Positions 11,219 to 24,200 of a stretch of DNA of 64,000 bases are shown here, piece by piece. The DNA comes from Hormiphora californensis (lineage: Eukaryota > Ctenophora > Tentaculata > Cydippida > Pleurobrachiidae): NCBI GenBank assembly GCA_020137815.1, contig CM035359.1:2850081-2914080 (forward strand), read 5' to 3'. The position numbers were made by a program, and so were the translations under genes. The notes under the pieces are model-generated. The model saw only the letters and a program-made list of their open reading frames with translations, did no database searches and was not told the DNA's origin. Positions within the stretch are counted from its first letter, which is position 1, and the number at the start of each line of letters is the position of its first letter.

Positions 11219-12588
11219 GGCAATTTCTCATTTGCGGCATACGGCGTCTAGACGGCGTCGCAACGCCGTCTAGACGGCGTCTAGACGGTATACCGTCTGG
11301 ACGGGTTTCGGTGAAATCAGCTAAAAACGGTACCGAAATTGCTTGAGACGGGTTATAGACGGTATCAGACGGTCTCTAGACGGGTTATAGACGGTATCAG
11401 ACGGTGTTGCGACGGTATCAGACGGTCTCTAGACGGTGTCTAGACGGTACCGTCCCGGCGTCTGGACGGTGTCTAGACGGTATTCGTCCGAAAATTGTAT
11501 CAGACGTTGAGACGGACTTTTAGAACTCCGTCTGTATTTCAGACGGAGTTTTAAAAGTACGTCTCAACGCAGTCTAAAGGAAAATCGATGAAAGTACCGT
11601 CTAGACAACGTCTCAACTGAAACCGGTCAACATACCGTCTAAACAACGTCTAGACAACGTCTAAACAGAATCTCGCGATTCAGTTTCAAATACCGTCTAG
11701 ACAACTTCTCCAGCAATTTCGATAAGAATACCGTCTAAACAACGTCTAGACAACGTCTCAAATAATGATGTCTAGACTCGACCGTTTTCGAAGACCATTC
11801 TGGATTACCCATGCCAGTTGGAATTAGTGGTAGATGTGTGGTAGGCAGTCTAAAGAATTAAACTTCGCGCCTTACATTCATGAGACGACAATGGCGGGTT
11901 GCTGTTTCTTCTTACATTCAGCCAAACTGTTTTGGTATCTCCACATTCACTCTTACATCCAGCTATCGCGTTGTAATACAACTGTGAGATACTGTTTATG
12001 GCTGATACTATGAGACGTTGTTTAGACGGTATCTGTATCGGATTCGCTTAAGACGTTGTCTAGACGTTGTTTAGACGGTATTCGTATCGAAATTGCTAGA
12101 GAAGTTGTCTAGACGGTATTTGAAACTGAATCGCGAGATTCTGTTTAGACGTTGTCTAGACGTTGTTTAGACGGTATTTTGACCGGTTTCAGTTGAGACG
12201 TTGTCTAGACGGTACTTTCATCGATTTTCCTTTAGACTGCGTTGAGACGTACTTTTAAAACTCCGTCTGAAATACAGACGGAGTTCTAAAAGTCCGTCTC
12301 AACGTCTGGTACAATTTTCAGACGTGCCGTCTCAATTTCGGACGGATACCGTCTAGACACCGTCCAGACGCCGTCCAGACGCCGGGACGGTACCGTCTAG
12401 ACACCGTCTAGAGACCGTCTGATACCGTCGCAACACCGTCTGATACTGTCTATAACCCGTCTAGAGACCGTCTGATACCGTCTATAACCCGTCTCAAGCA
12501 CTTTCGGTACCGTTTTTAGCTGATTTCACCGAAACCCGTCCAGACGGTATACCGTCTAGACGCCGTATGCCGCAAATGAGAAATCGCC
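11219..12588. mobile_element. Mutator-like foldback element with 9-bp target duplication
   Basis: A 1370-bp element flanked by the direct repeat GATCATAGA (11210-11218 and 12589-12597). Its ends are inverted copies starting GGC(A/G)ATTTCTCATTTGCGGC. The arms, about 570-600 bp each, are almost entirely built from GTCTAGACGG-type words and mirror each other in detail. Only about 200 bp in the middle (roughly 11790-12000) is unique, and there is no transposase frame. Long terminal inverted repeats plus a 9-bp target duplication are the signature of Mutator-like (MULE) elements. This would be a non-autonomous foldback member. Confidence 0.85.
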
Positions 12589-12610
12589 GATCATAGATCC
12601 ATAAAATGTA

Positions 12611-12969
12611 CTGTAAAACCAGATATTTTCACGACCATTAATTTTCGCGATTCGATCAAAATTGACTATTTTCGCGGTTTTAATTTTCGCTAATCCCACT
12701 GCCACCCCCATTTCACGGTCCTAGATTATTGTCTAATTACGCCATGAAGAGTCAGTCATACGAGCAGTGGTAACATGACCATTATTAACACTACTCCCAT
12801 CTACAATGCTCAAGTTTCTCTACAAGCTCAAAGATAGTCAGCAATAATTTGCACGAGTTTTTTGTGAAAAATCTTCCAAAAATATTTTCGCGGAATTAAT
12901 TTTCGCGGATTTTCCAGCCAAAAATAAAGAGCGAAAATTAAAACCTCATGAAAATTAATGGTTTTACAG
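12611..12969. mobile_element. MITE with CTGTAAAACC ends and TA target duplication
   Basis: It begins CTGTAAAACC (12611) and ends GGTTTTACAG (12969), with TA on both sides. Subterminal regions carry repeated TTTTCGCG words in inverted orientation. TA duplication and size suggest a non-autonomous Tc1/mariner/pogo-type element. Confidence 0.8.
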
Positions 12970-12971
12970 TA

Positions 12972-13511
12972 GTTCATTTCCCCTTTAAATTTCATATTTC
13001 CCTTATTGATTGATGTTATCATATAATTGATAATACAATAACAGTGATACTCCCAGTGATACTCCCTTATATTCGCCGCCCGCACAGCGCCGCCCAAAGC
13101 GCTGTTCACCGCGTCCATGACTGCGTCTAAGCGTCTTGTAAAAAGAAATTTTTTTCTTCAAATCCGTTTATTAATTGTAGCTCTCCGTTGTAACAGCACC
13201 TGCTGTCTGTTGCTGTACTGCAGTAAACAATCAATGATCCATCACAGGATAGGTTAGGAGATGGGACGAGCATCAATCCATCACAGGATATAACAGAACT
13301 ACCTCTAGGAGATGGGACAAGGTGCAATATCTCCCTAGACCCATGCCAATGGCGAACAGTAAATCATCCTGTCAGGTATAAACATGATGTTTGAAATGAA
13401 AGAAGGTGAGTTTATGACTATTTAACTTTAATTTCATAAAATTTATAATCTGATGATCTGAGATGGGTTGAGGTGAATTATTATTATAGGAGAACGGAAA
13501 CGCTCCTTCAT
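12972..13511. other. Intergenic stretch with partial repeats
   Basis: Two related segments (around 13225-13265 and 13272-13325) share ATCCATCACAGGATA and GGAGATGGGAC words. No exon seen. Confidence 0.4.
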
Positions 13512-13550
13512 TGTTGAGTAAGGGGGAAGAGTGTTCCCCCTTACTCAACA
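13512..13550. repeat. Short hairpin of the GTTGAGTAAGGGG type
   Basis: TGTTGAGTAAGGGGGAA, a five-base loop (GAGTG), then its exact reverse complement. Related half or whole hairpins occur near 27842, 32346 and 36492, so the motif is dispersed. Confidence 0.8.
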
Positions 13551-13612
13551 ACTCCTTCACTTTCTCTACCTAGCGTGTATTGTTTACTTTTCCTACTGAC
13601 TTTTTCTCTTTC

Positions 13613-13683
13613 TTTATTATTATTATATCTTTATTATTATTATATCTTTATTATTATTATTATATCTTTATTATTATTATATC

Positions 13684-13720
<37 letters not shown>

Positions 13721-13795
13721 CTATATTATTATATCTTTATCTTTATTATTATTATTATATCTTTATTATTATTATATCTTTATTATTATTATTGA
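13613..13795. repeat. (TTA)n microsatellite interspersed with TATCTT
   Basis: About 180 bp of TTATTATTA broken by TATCTT. It yields meaningless Tyr/Ile/Leu frames. Confidence 0.95.
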
Positions 13796-13799
13796 CTTT

Positions 13800-14453
13800 T
13801 TCTCTTTCATTATGCAACGACGGACATTTAGTCTTTACTTGAGCCGTGGATACAGTTTAGCTTAAGCAAAATCTGAATGTTATCAATTTGAATGCATCGT
13901 TTGGGAAAGCTTCGAAAGCTCAACAGAGAGCTTGGTTTCGACTTGTTGAGTCCCCTTAGGTACTTAAAAAGTTTTGACAATTTCTGCTAGCTCGCTTAAA
14001 TGATGGACCTCATTCCGCTGTGACGTTGATCATGGGAAATTGTCAGTATTTAAACTTGTTGCATTGCTTGTTTGTAAGTGCATACCAAACCAATGAGTAG
14101 ATACAGTGAGTAGCTTGTTTTATGACACATTGCCATTGGTGACATAGACACATGTGCAAGATCGAAGTCACGCAACGACTGAGATAGAGCTCCGGAGCTC
14201 ATACATATATTACTTGCGAAGCGAGAATATGTGGCAATGGTACCAAAGTATCACAATTAATGCTTTTGTCGTTTATAGATCAATCGATATTTTGCATGGC
14301 AGCGTGTACCTTCTGTGTATTAAGCAAGACACTTATAAAATGTGGTTTGATACTCAACTTTTTGGTAGAACGGAATTCATTTTCAATTAACCACCATAAC
14401 GGCCACTCAATTGATTTTAACCTGTTAAATTCCAATTTCCGAAAAAGTGAATA
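13800..14453. other. Intergenic stretch, no gene seen
   Basis: No exon or repeat recognised. Short frames here have no protein signature. Confidence 0.45.
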
Positions 14454-14625
14454 CAGTCGGACCCCGATTTACCGGGCCCCGATTTACCGGAACCCCGATT
14501 TACCGGGAGGATAAACTTCCCCGAATATAGGATTTGAACAGTATTTAACCCCGATATACCGGGCACCCCGATTTACCGGGCAAAACCCTTTCCCCCGAGC
14601 ATCCCGGTAAATCGGGGTCCGACTG
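14454..14625. mobile_element. Complete pogo/Tc1-like MITE (CAGTCGGACCCCGATTTACC family)
   Basis: A 172-bp element flanked by TA. It starts CAGTCGGACCCCGATTTACC and ends with the reverse complement. The ends contain tandem CCCCGATTTACCGG words, repeated internally. TA target duplication and a CAG...CTG terminus fit the pogo/Tigger branch of Tc1/mariner. It is the reference copy for the fragments and larger relatives elsewhere in the window. Confidence 0.88.
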
Positions 14626-14627
14626 TA

Positions 14628-15917
<1,290 letters not shown>

Positions 15918-17386
15918 ATGTCAAGACGTCTTCTTTCGTATACCTCCCGAGCACTCAAGTATACTGCAACTACCCGCTCCCTCTCGGCGCTCCCAGCATG
16001 CGGTGAGTAATATGCTTAATGCGTTTATACATAATGCAGTTATATACAACATGGAAATTTTACTGAAGTCCAATTTACATACGGAGGTGTCGTGCATGGT
16101 ATACCGTACATGTGGCAGAAAATTAATTTTTCCACTTTTTTCGCTTCAGCTTGTTCCAGCGGTCCACCGGTCCAGAGCTCTCCGCATTTCTACAGATCGC
16201 AGTACTGGAAGTGATGCTCCTTCATAAACACACCCTTCTCCCACCCCGTAGGTCACACCCCGGCACCCTATACCGGGCCATCTAAGGAGGAAGTCCTCAG
16301 TGTCAGAAAGGGCCATGTAAACCCCGCAGTTCACCGACAAACGTTCTTCAGGGACCCACCACTATTCGTCGAAGGTAAGATAAATTCAATTCCTGCTCAG
16401 ATCTCAATATTCAGAGTAAAATATATGGTTTTATTTTTGTTCGTCACTTGCAAACTGGCATTGAGAAAATACTCCAGGTTCTAAAATGTAATAAAATCGC
16501 AGGAAAGGGCCAGTACTTGTTCGACGAACAAGGTGAGAGGTACCTGGATCTTATTGGCGGTATCTGCACCATCTCCGCCGGTCACAACCACGACAAGGTA
16601 TAATTAATCTGATCTGAAGTTATCTCCAGGCTCCGATCCCTAAATTGTTGTTTGGCCCGGGCCAAACACCAATTTACGGATCGGCCCTTGTGAAGGTCGA
16701 GCTTTTTTACACCTGTGGCTAACCTTTAAATCTGGATGATCATCACATTTTAACCTCTGATAATCATCTCAGATTAATGGCAAGATTGCCGCCCAGCTGG
16801 GTACCCTGACACACACAGCCAACATCCTGCTACACCCCAACCTGTCCAAATACACCAAGGCCATGGCCAAGAAACTGCCCAAGGAGCTGAGCGTCATTTA
16901 CTTCTGTAACAGGTGGGTGTGTTTTGTCCCAGTCATAATTCTGAACTAGTGACAATTGTTGGACGTTGGTGACAAAGGTTCCTCATAGACATTATAAAGC
17001 CTCGCTAGACCGACTCACCAGGAGTAAAATAAAACAACAGTCAACACGGCTGTTGATTATATTTTTGCTAACTCGTTATTCTTATCATAGTGGAAGTGAA
17101 GCGAATGATTTGGCAATGCTTATGGCTCGAGCATACACCGGAAATCTGAACATTGTTGGTAAGTTAACTTTGAGTTCTTGTTTTAAGTAGCCAGTCTTGT
17201 TCATTCATTCATTATTGTTGCACAGCACATATTGCTAGCCATATAAAAACCGGTTTTCACTGCACATGGTTACCCAGTTTAGATAGTGTCTTACTGCATA
17301 TTGAGACACCGTCTTGTTTTCTTTAACTCATTGCAACTCATATTTTATCTCTCCCTCTCACCCCTCATACATAACCACGTTAGTCG

Positions 17387-17461
<75 letters not shown>

Positions 17462-20400
17462 CCCTCATACATATATGATAGCCATGCCACTTCTTCCCCA
17501 AGCTGTTTATTTAACCACCTTTCCTGGCCGATTTCCAGACGAGTAAAAACCGGTTTGAAAAAGACAACACTTCCCCCTTTACCTGTACTTGACTTTCTAC
17601 AAATGTCGAACACCCTGAAAATGATACTTTGTCATGCAGCAGTCGACGCTCCCCTTGAAAGTTGAAACCATCACGTGTGGACCTCAACATCTCCACTCCC
17701 CCCTCAAATCCACAGCTTACCCCTCTCTCATACATATCCATTGGTGACACAGTCACCCCTCCACTACCAGCCACACAAGGGCGGCAAACGGAGGGGATGG
17801 CATCACCAATCATATCCATAGCTTCCCTGTTCTCATCCCACCCTCTCTCTTGTCAGGACTAAGAAGGGCTTACCACGGTGCGTCAGCATCCAACATCTCC
17901 CTCACTACACTACCTCTGTACCGAGCTCGAACTATGCCAACAACCAACATCTCCCATACAATGAATGCTGACCCCTTCCGAGGTCTGTGGGGCGGCAGCA
18001 AATGCAGGGATGGCCCTTGTCAGGTGAGCTTGAGCAGAGTAAAGTTAGAGTATGAGATGTTGAAAATCAGATTTATAAATGATAAATCAGCAATTAAGAT
18101 TGGATTTTATAGGCTTGAAAAATGAAAATCTACCTCATTCCTCCCTTTTTGCACACACCCTCATTATAACTCCCATTAATCTGCAGACACTGCGAAGCTG
18201 TGACTGTGTAGGGGATGAGTGTAATGCTGCGACTAACTACGCCGAACAGTACCGGGATCACGTGAGAACCATCTGTCCCCCTGGTGCTGGTCTGGCTGCC
18301 TTTATTGGAGAAGGTATCGGTGGGATGGGAGCCGCCCTTCAACAAACCAAGGGATTCTACAATAAGGTAAAGTGTGGTTACTATTAGAGTAACACGACTC
18401 AGACAGCTATTATAACAAGTGTGGGAATATATCATAGAGTAGAATTATAATGAAATGAAACAGGAAAAGGGCCGAATTATTATCTTATCGATGTAATATC
18501 TTTCCAGGTTTATGACATCACAAAAGAGTATGGTGGTGTGAACATTATGGATGAAGTTCAGACCGGATTTGGAAGGCTCGGTTCCCATTATTGGGGTTTC
18601 GAGTATCACGGCGTTATGCCTGATATTATCACTGCCGCAAAAAGTAAGTTCTTTATTCTCGAATCAATTACCAAATTGAATACGAGAATACGGGACGGTA
18701 AACCAGCCCTCCAACCTGCAGGTATCGGTAACGGTTTCCCGCTTGCCATGTGTGCCACAAGTCCTGAGATTGCGGAGGCCTTCGCTAATAGCTCCCTTCA
18801 CTTCAACACCTTCGGTGGAAATGCTCTACAATGCGCTGCTGGCCTAGCCACCTTAGAGGTAGGTGCAATATGGTTCATCATCTGTTATTCGGTTGAAGTC
18901 CATTTAATAGTTTTTATGGTTTAAAAGTCGTGCATGGTCTGGTTAGATAGTATTTTTCCTCATGCTTTGTATTCTGAAACCACTGTTAGGTGCAGACTGG
19001 TGAAATCTCATTTTCGGCCCGTCAGATAACCGTTAATTTCTTGGCAATTTTCCAACCCCCCCCCCAAATATATGGCACTCTCCCAACCATTGTCATATGA
19101 TATTATTATATCATGTACCGACGACGGTGGTGAGCATGTGTCTTTTTCTGAGAACTGAAAATGGGAAAGATAAACAGAGACGCATAATTCGATTCAACGT
19201 AGGAGACGCATATATTTTCCCGCTTTTCTCTCTCTCCCGCTTTTCTTTAAAACCGGTTTTACAAACTTGCCTGCGGTGTTGATTACATAGCCTCTTGTCT
19301 CGCCCGTAATTCTAAAATTGAATCAGATATTACATAATATGCATATCGCATCGTATAAATTTATGCAGCGTGCAGTTTAATTTTTTTGCTAGAATATTCT
19401 GAATTATAGATCTTGCAACGTGGATCTATAGCTTTATTCAACCTGAGTTAGATATATCACTAGACTGGATATCTCTCCAGATTTTATGATCACTGATCAA
19501 GTTGATGTTTATCTAATACGCTGGTAACACATATAAGTATGAGAGAGTTCACCATATGATATACATCATCCATTGCAGGCTATTGAGGAGGATGGACTCC
19601 AAGAAAACTGTGCATTGGTAGGAACTCATTTCCTGGAGGGATTCAACAAACTTCGAACCAAACACGAGATTGTCGGGGATTGCAGGTAATTTTTCCCTGC
19701 CCGGGTGAATGCCGAAGGCATTCACCCGGATGCCTTTTTACTTTGTAAAAAGGCATAGCAGGGTTAGAATTCGAAAACGACATTTTGGTATACTAACTAA
19801 TCGGTAGAGGGACATTTTTTGGTCACACTTTCGTTGCGAGGGGCAACGGTGTAGCAACTAGAGCCGCGCACACAGTGACGAGCTGCTCCTTTATCAAACA
19901 CCTCATTGACACAGTTTGATGGACGTGTGTGCGCGCGCCACTCAACAAAACATGACATGCGATGCCGCGTGTTACATACACATTGTCATCTTGCGAGTCG
20001 AGTGTGAAAGGTTAGATAAGTAGTTAAGTTGGAATGTCAAAAGCTAGTTAGCAAGTGTCATGTGAGTTAGCTAAGCTATGTGAGAAGTATACCGACAGCT
20101 AGATCGTATGCTTCTCACATTACATTATGACCAAGCCTTGATCCTATTGGTAGTGACAATGTCAATGTCACTGTCAGTGTCACTGACATGTGAAACGGTA
20201 GGGCAGGGAAACTCAGCATTATGAATACATAATGCAATAATTCTTGTTACTTAAATTGAGCGATCTAGGTCTTGTAATCTTATACGACGTACTAAGTACG
20301 TGTGTCTCCTGTCTATAGATAGACCTATAATAATATGGATCGCCGCTTTTCTTCCCTATTTATAAACAATTTCCATAATTTCAGAGGTAAAGGATTGTTC

Positions 20401-20897
20401 ATGGCGATGGAACTTGTGACTGATAAAGCAAGTAACAATCCCCTCCCCGTTTATCACATTATGGCATTGTTGGAGGCACTCAAGGTATATACTTCTTCAT
20501 AAAGTACATAAATATTTCTTATTGCGGTACTCCTTTATCAATATTTACAATGCTCCTTCATAAAACTATCTTTCCACAGGACCGCAGATGCATCTTCGGA
20601 CGTGGTGGTCTATTTGGTAACTGTCTACGTATTCAGCCGCCTATGTGTGTTACCCTAGAAGATGCAGATTACACACTCGCTGCTTTGGATGCGGTAAGAA
20701 ATACATTTTATCCTAGAACATTTTCTGTCAGTCTGTCTCCGTAAAATGCTAACGATGTTATCTAATTTGTCACTGGTATCTTCAAACTGATACACTGTTT
20801 GTCTTCCTGTTCTTTATCACTATTCATTCTTTTCCAGGTCCTTACTGAATACACAGAGGGGAAACTCGATGTAGAGTCGTTCAACCCCAACAAATAA
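15918..20897 (+). CDS. AGXT2: AGXT2-type class III aminotransferase, probably mitochondrial
   Basis: Thirteen exons: 15918-16002, 16252-16374, 16503-16597, 16773-16912, 17091-17158, 17857-18023, 18187-18366, 18508-18643, 18722-18858, 19579-19685, 20385-20484, 20580-20693, 20838-20897. Phases match throughout and give 503 residues, close to vertebrate AGXT2. The N-terminus ([20 protein letters not shown]) is basic, acid-free and Ser/Thr-rich, as in mitochondrial presequences. Family landmarks include [43 protein letters not shown] (Asp301 binds the PLP pyridine nitrogen), the PLP lysine at the end of exon 8 (AAK, about 331) followed by IGNGFP, and [11 protein letters not shown]2 enzymes transaminate alanine, beta-aminoisobutyrate and dimethylarginines onto glyoxylate or pyruvate. 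The Xsc gene next door makes taurine or beta-alanine worth considering as donor. Intron 8 (78 nt) has no stop and keeps frame if retained. Orthology to AGXT2 is confident; substrate is inference. Confidence 0.93.
17390..17458. repeat. (CT)n microsatellite in aminotransferase intron 5
   Basis: About 65 bases of uninterrupted CT inside the 698-bp intron 17159-17856. Confidence 0.95.
19691..20247 (-). mobile_element. Hairpin-ended interspersed element, copy 1
   Basis: Lies in aminotransferase intron 10. Read on the minus strand, it starts ACAAGAATTATTGC with a hairpin (GCATTATG/CATAATGC) followed by TTTCCCTGCCC. It ends with two hairpins: ATGCCTTTTTAC paired with GTAAAAAGGCAT, then CGGGTGAATGCC-TTCG-type with its partner, then GGGCAGGGAAAA. 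Copies 2 (44736-45180) and 3 (59405-60038) share both ends. The last 260 bp are highly similar to copy 2. No protein frame. Confidence 0.8.
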
Positions 20898-21207
20898 TTA
20901 TTGACTCATAGTGAGTCACACAGAAATGCAAGACCCTTCTAGAACTTATCAAAACAGGAACAATTGATTATTATTATTATGTTGCACCGTTGTTAAGTGT
21001 TTTGTGTTTTTATCCGACCATCCCTGATGTTGAATTATATTATTTACCATGGATCCATTTTTAGAAAAGTTACAGTGTTTTTATTAGAATTTAGGTCCCC
21101 ACCTCCCCGTAAACGCAATTCAAATACCCGTCCCATAAACTCCCTATCCGTATCCTTTAATTAACCAATGTTTAACCTGATCTCCTAATAGTTAGCAAAT
21201 AAGAAAT
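20898..21207. other. Intergenic spacer between aminotransferase and Xsc genes
   Basis: Only 310 bp separate the stop codon (20895-20897) from the next start (21208). The spacer must hold the 3' end of the first gene and the start region of the second. No clear AATAAA signal or TATA box was identified. Such spacing leaves open a shared transcript or tight co-regulation. Confidence 0.6.
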
Positions 21208-24200
21208 ATGGCAGGAAGATCGATCATTGGTCGAGCACTAAATACGAGCAGGCCCTCCCTCGGTGCAGCACCCGCTGTGGCAGTCAGTCCTGCTACACAG
21301 GAACAAACAGTGAGTGAACTGTTGGAGTGTTGAAAACATGCCAATTTGTTGATTAGCTTTTGATTTTCACCCTTTCAATTTACATTACCCCCCCCCCCTG
21401 TAGTTTGAACAGAGATCAGAACCAAGACATTACAGTGAGCCGGTGAGGATGACTGCTAGTGAGGCCCTAGTTGAGACCATGGCCAGACAGGGTGTGGAGA
21501 AGTGTTATGGGATTGTGGGGAGTGCCTTCATGGACGCCCTGGACATCTTCCCCGAGGCAGGCATCCGATTTGTTGCTGGTATGTTAGTTTTTGGGGTTCG
21601 GGAATACCTCTCCTTCATGTTTCTTTATTTTAGAACCCAATTATATCCATATGATATTACTCAGATAGTTTCAATGACCTCCTTCCTTACCCCGTAATCT
21701 CCCAACAGTGCAACACGAGCAGAATGCAGCACACATGGCTGACGGGTATTCAAGGATCAGTGGGAAACATGGTGTTTGTACCGCCCAGAATGGACCAGGT
21801 ACATAGCAATCACAAAGTTAACGTTGGGCATAAAAAATGTCCCCCCTAGACTAGCATAGTTCCAGATATCGTAGAGCTCTAAAATTTTACACAGTTACTC
21901 TATGGGGCAAATAAATAGGTTCCACAAAATTTCAGACTTTTAGCTCAAAGTTCATTTTTTTTATCGGAATGAACATTATCATTCATTCCAAAAAACATGA
22001 TTTTTCGGTCCAGAAGTCAAGCAATTGTTTTTGGCTGTCAATTTTCTTTCAAATGCGACCAAGAAAAGCCCAAACGGACAACCACAAGGCAAACAGTGGT
22101 CATGTTTCTGACTGTTAGTCAGGTCATGTGATCCCCACCGAATCGTGTAAGTTATTCTGAATTGCTAATCAGGATTAGTTGTGGAGAATCACGTATCACA
22201 GCCGCTAATGAGGGATGACGATGATGATTGGCCATGAGATCCGAAGCTCATTAACAAGTCACCTCTTTACCCAAGTGCTCCCGAATCACATATCGCTTCT
22301 TCGATACACATCCCTCATTAGCGACTGTGATACGTGATTCTTCCCTACTAAGCCTGATTAGCAATTCACGATTCGGTGGGGATCACATGACCTGACTAAC
22401 AGTCAGAAACATGACCACTGTGTGCCTTGTGGTTGTCCGTTTGGGCTTTTCTTGGTCGCATTTGAAAGAAAATTGAGAGCCAAAGACAATTGCTTGACTT
22501 CTGGACCGAAAAATCATGTTTTTTGCAATGAATGATAATGTTCATTCCGATAAAAAAAATGAACTTTGAGCTAAAAGTCTGAAATTTTGTGGAACCTATT
22601 TATTTGCCCCATAGAGTAACTGTGTAAAATTTTAGAGCTCTACGATATCTGGAACTATGCTAGTCTAGGGGGGACATTTTTTATGCCCAACACGTTATGA
22701 TCATAACACGTGCATTGTACTCCATTGCATGGATATTCTCACCAATTCCATATCACAAAGCAGATCCAATCCAAGCTTCTCACAGACAATGTCTTTTTAC
22801 AGGTATCAGTAATTTTGTGACCGGCATTGCAGCGGCTTACTGGGCCCACTCCCCTGTTATCGCCCTGACCCCAGAGGCTAGCACTATGACCAAGGGACAT
22901 GGCGGCTTCCAAGAGGTCGATCAACTACCACTTTTCGAGGTGAGCTGAAATAATTAGGTTTAATTAATTCAATTTGAATTTGGATTATAATTAGAGAGAA
23001 GAAGAATAGAAAGTATGTTGTATGATCAGTTTGAGTTGCTTCTACCATATTTACAGGTTTTTATCCCCTCCTGATCCTCCCCTGTTTTCACTTTTCAGCC
23101 CATTACGAAGTACCAAGGACATGTGAATAACCCCGCCCGAATGGCTGAGATTACAAACAGGGCATTTGACATTGCCATGGCCGAGCGAGGCCCAACACAA
23201 ATCAACTTTCCTCGGGACTACCTCTATTATGAAGGTAAATATTGGGGGAACAAGAAAGAGTTAAAGAAACTGAAAAAATGAACCCTCATTTCCAAATGTT
23301 CGCTCCAATAATCCTATAATCATGATACTTAAGTTTATGACACATGTGCTTCCTACGATACAGGTGACTACCAGATCCCCAAGCCCACAATCCCTGAGAA
23401 GGGTGCCGGTGGCCCCAAATCAATCCTGGCTGCCGTTGAACTGATCAGAAGTGCAAAGAATCCAGTTATTCTTGGTAAGTCCTAAGAGATAATGGTAGGT
23501 ACTTTATTGTGATCAATTCTATAGTTGGCAAAAACGAACAGTATTTACAACCAAGTCGAGGGTGTTGAGTAGCAATTGTTGAGATCAAATCACATGCGAA
23601 ACTTTATTAAGTTGTAAACCTAGTAACCTCTGTAACTCTAGTTTAACCTTTCTTCTTCCCCCTCTCTAGCTGGTGGCGGTGTTACGATGGCGGGAGCTGA
23701 GGCCCAAGTTGCCCAGCTGGCATCCCTCCTATCAGCCCCTGTTGCAGTCACCTACCTTCACAATGATGCCTTCCCCGCTGATCACCCCCTGTATGCTGGA
23801 AGTCTGGGTTATCAGGGATCTCAAACTGCCATGCATTCCATCAGGTACTGCTGGAGATAAAGTCTCGATTCAAATATCTCGTGGTGAATCGGGCACTTGA
23901 ATTGCCATATATTGAAAACATGATGGTTTTTATATTTTCCAGAGAGGCAGACGTTGTGATTGCCCTTGGTACCCGCCTGTCACCCTTCGGCACTCTTCCT
24001 CAGTATGGAGAGGAATACTGGCCCAAAAATGCCAAAATCATTCAGGTTAGTAGCCGAACTATTCGAATCAGGACTCATGATAGGAAGCTTTCATCATTGA
24101 TTGTTTGTGTCAATCTAAACAAATCGTTTGCTGATAATATCAGTGATATACCATCCCAGCTAATTCTTCTATGATACCATCCCATAATAGTTGATTCCTA

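Noticed and set aside
13575-13865. Tyr/Ile/Leu-rich frame that could look like a membrane peptide
   Set aside because: Created by the (TTA)n microsatellite.
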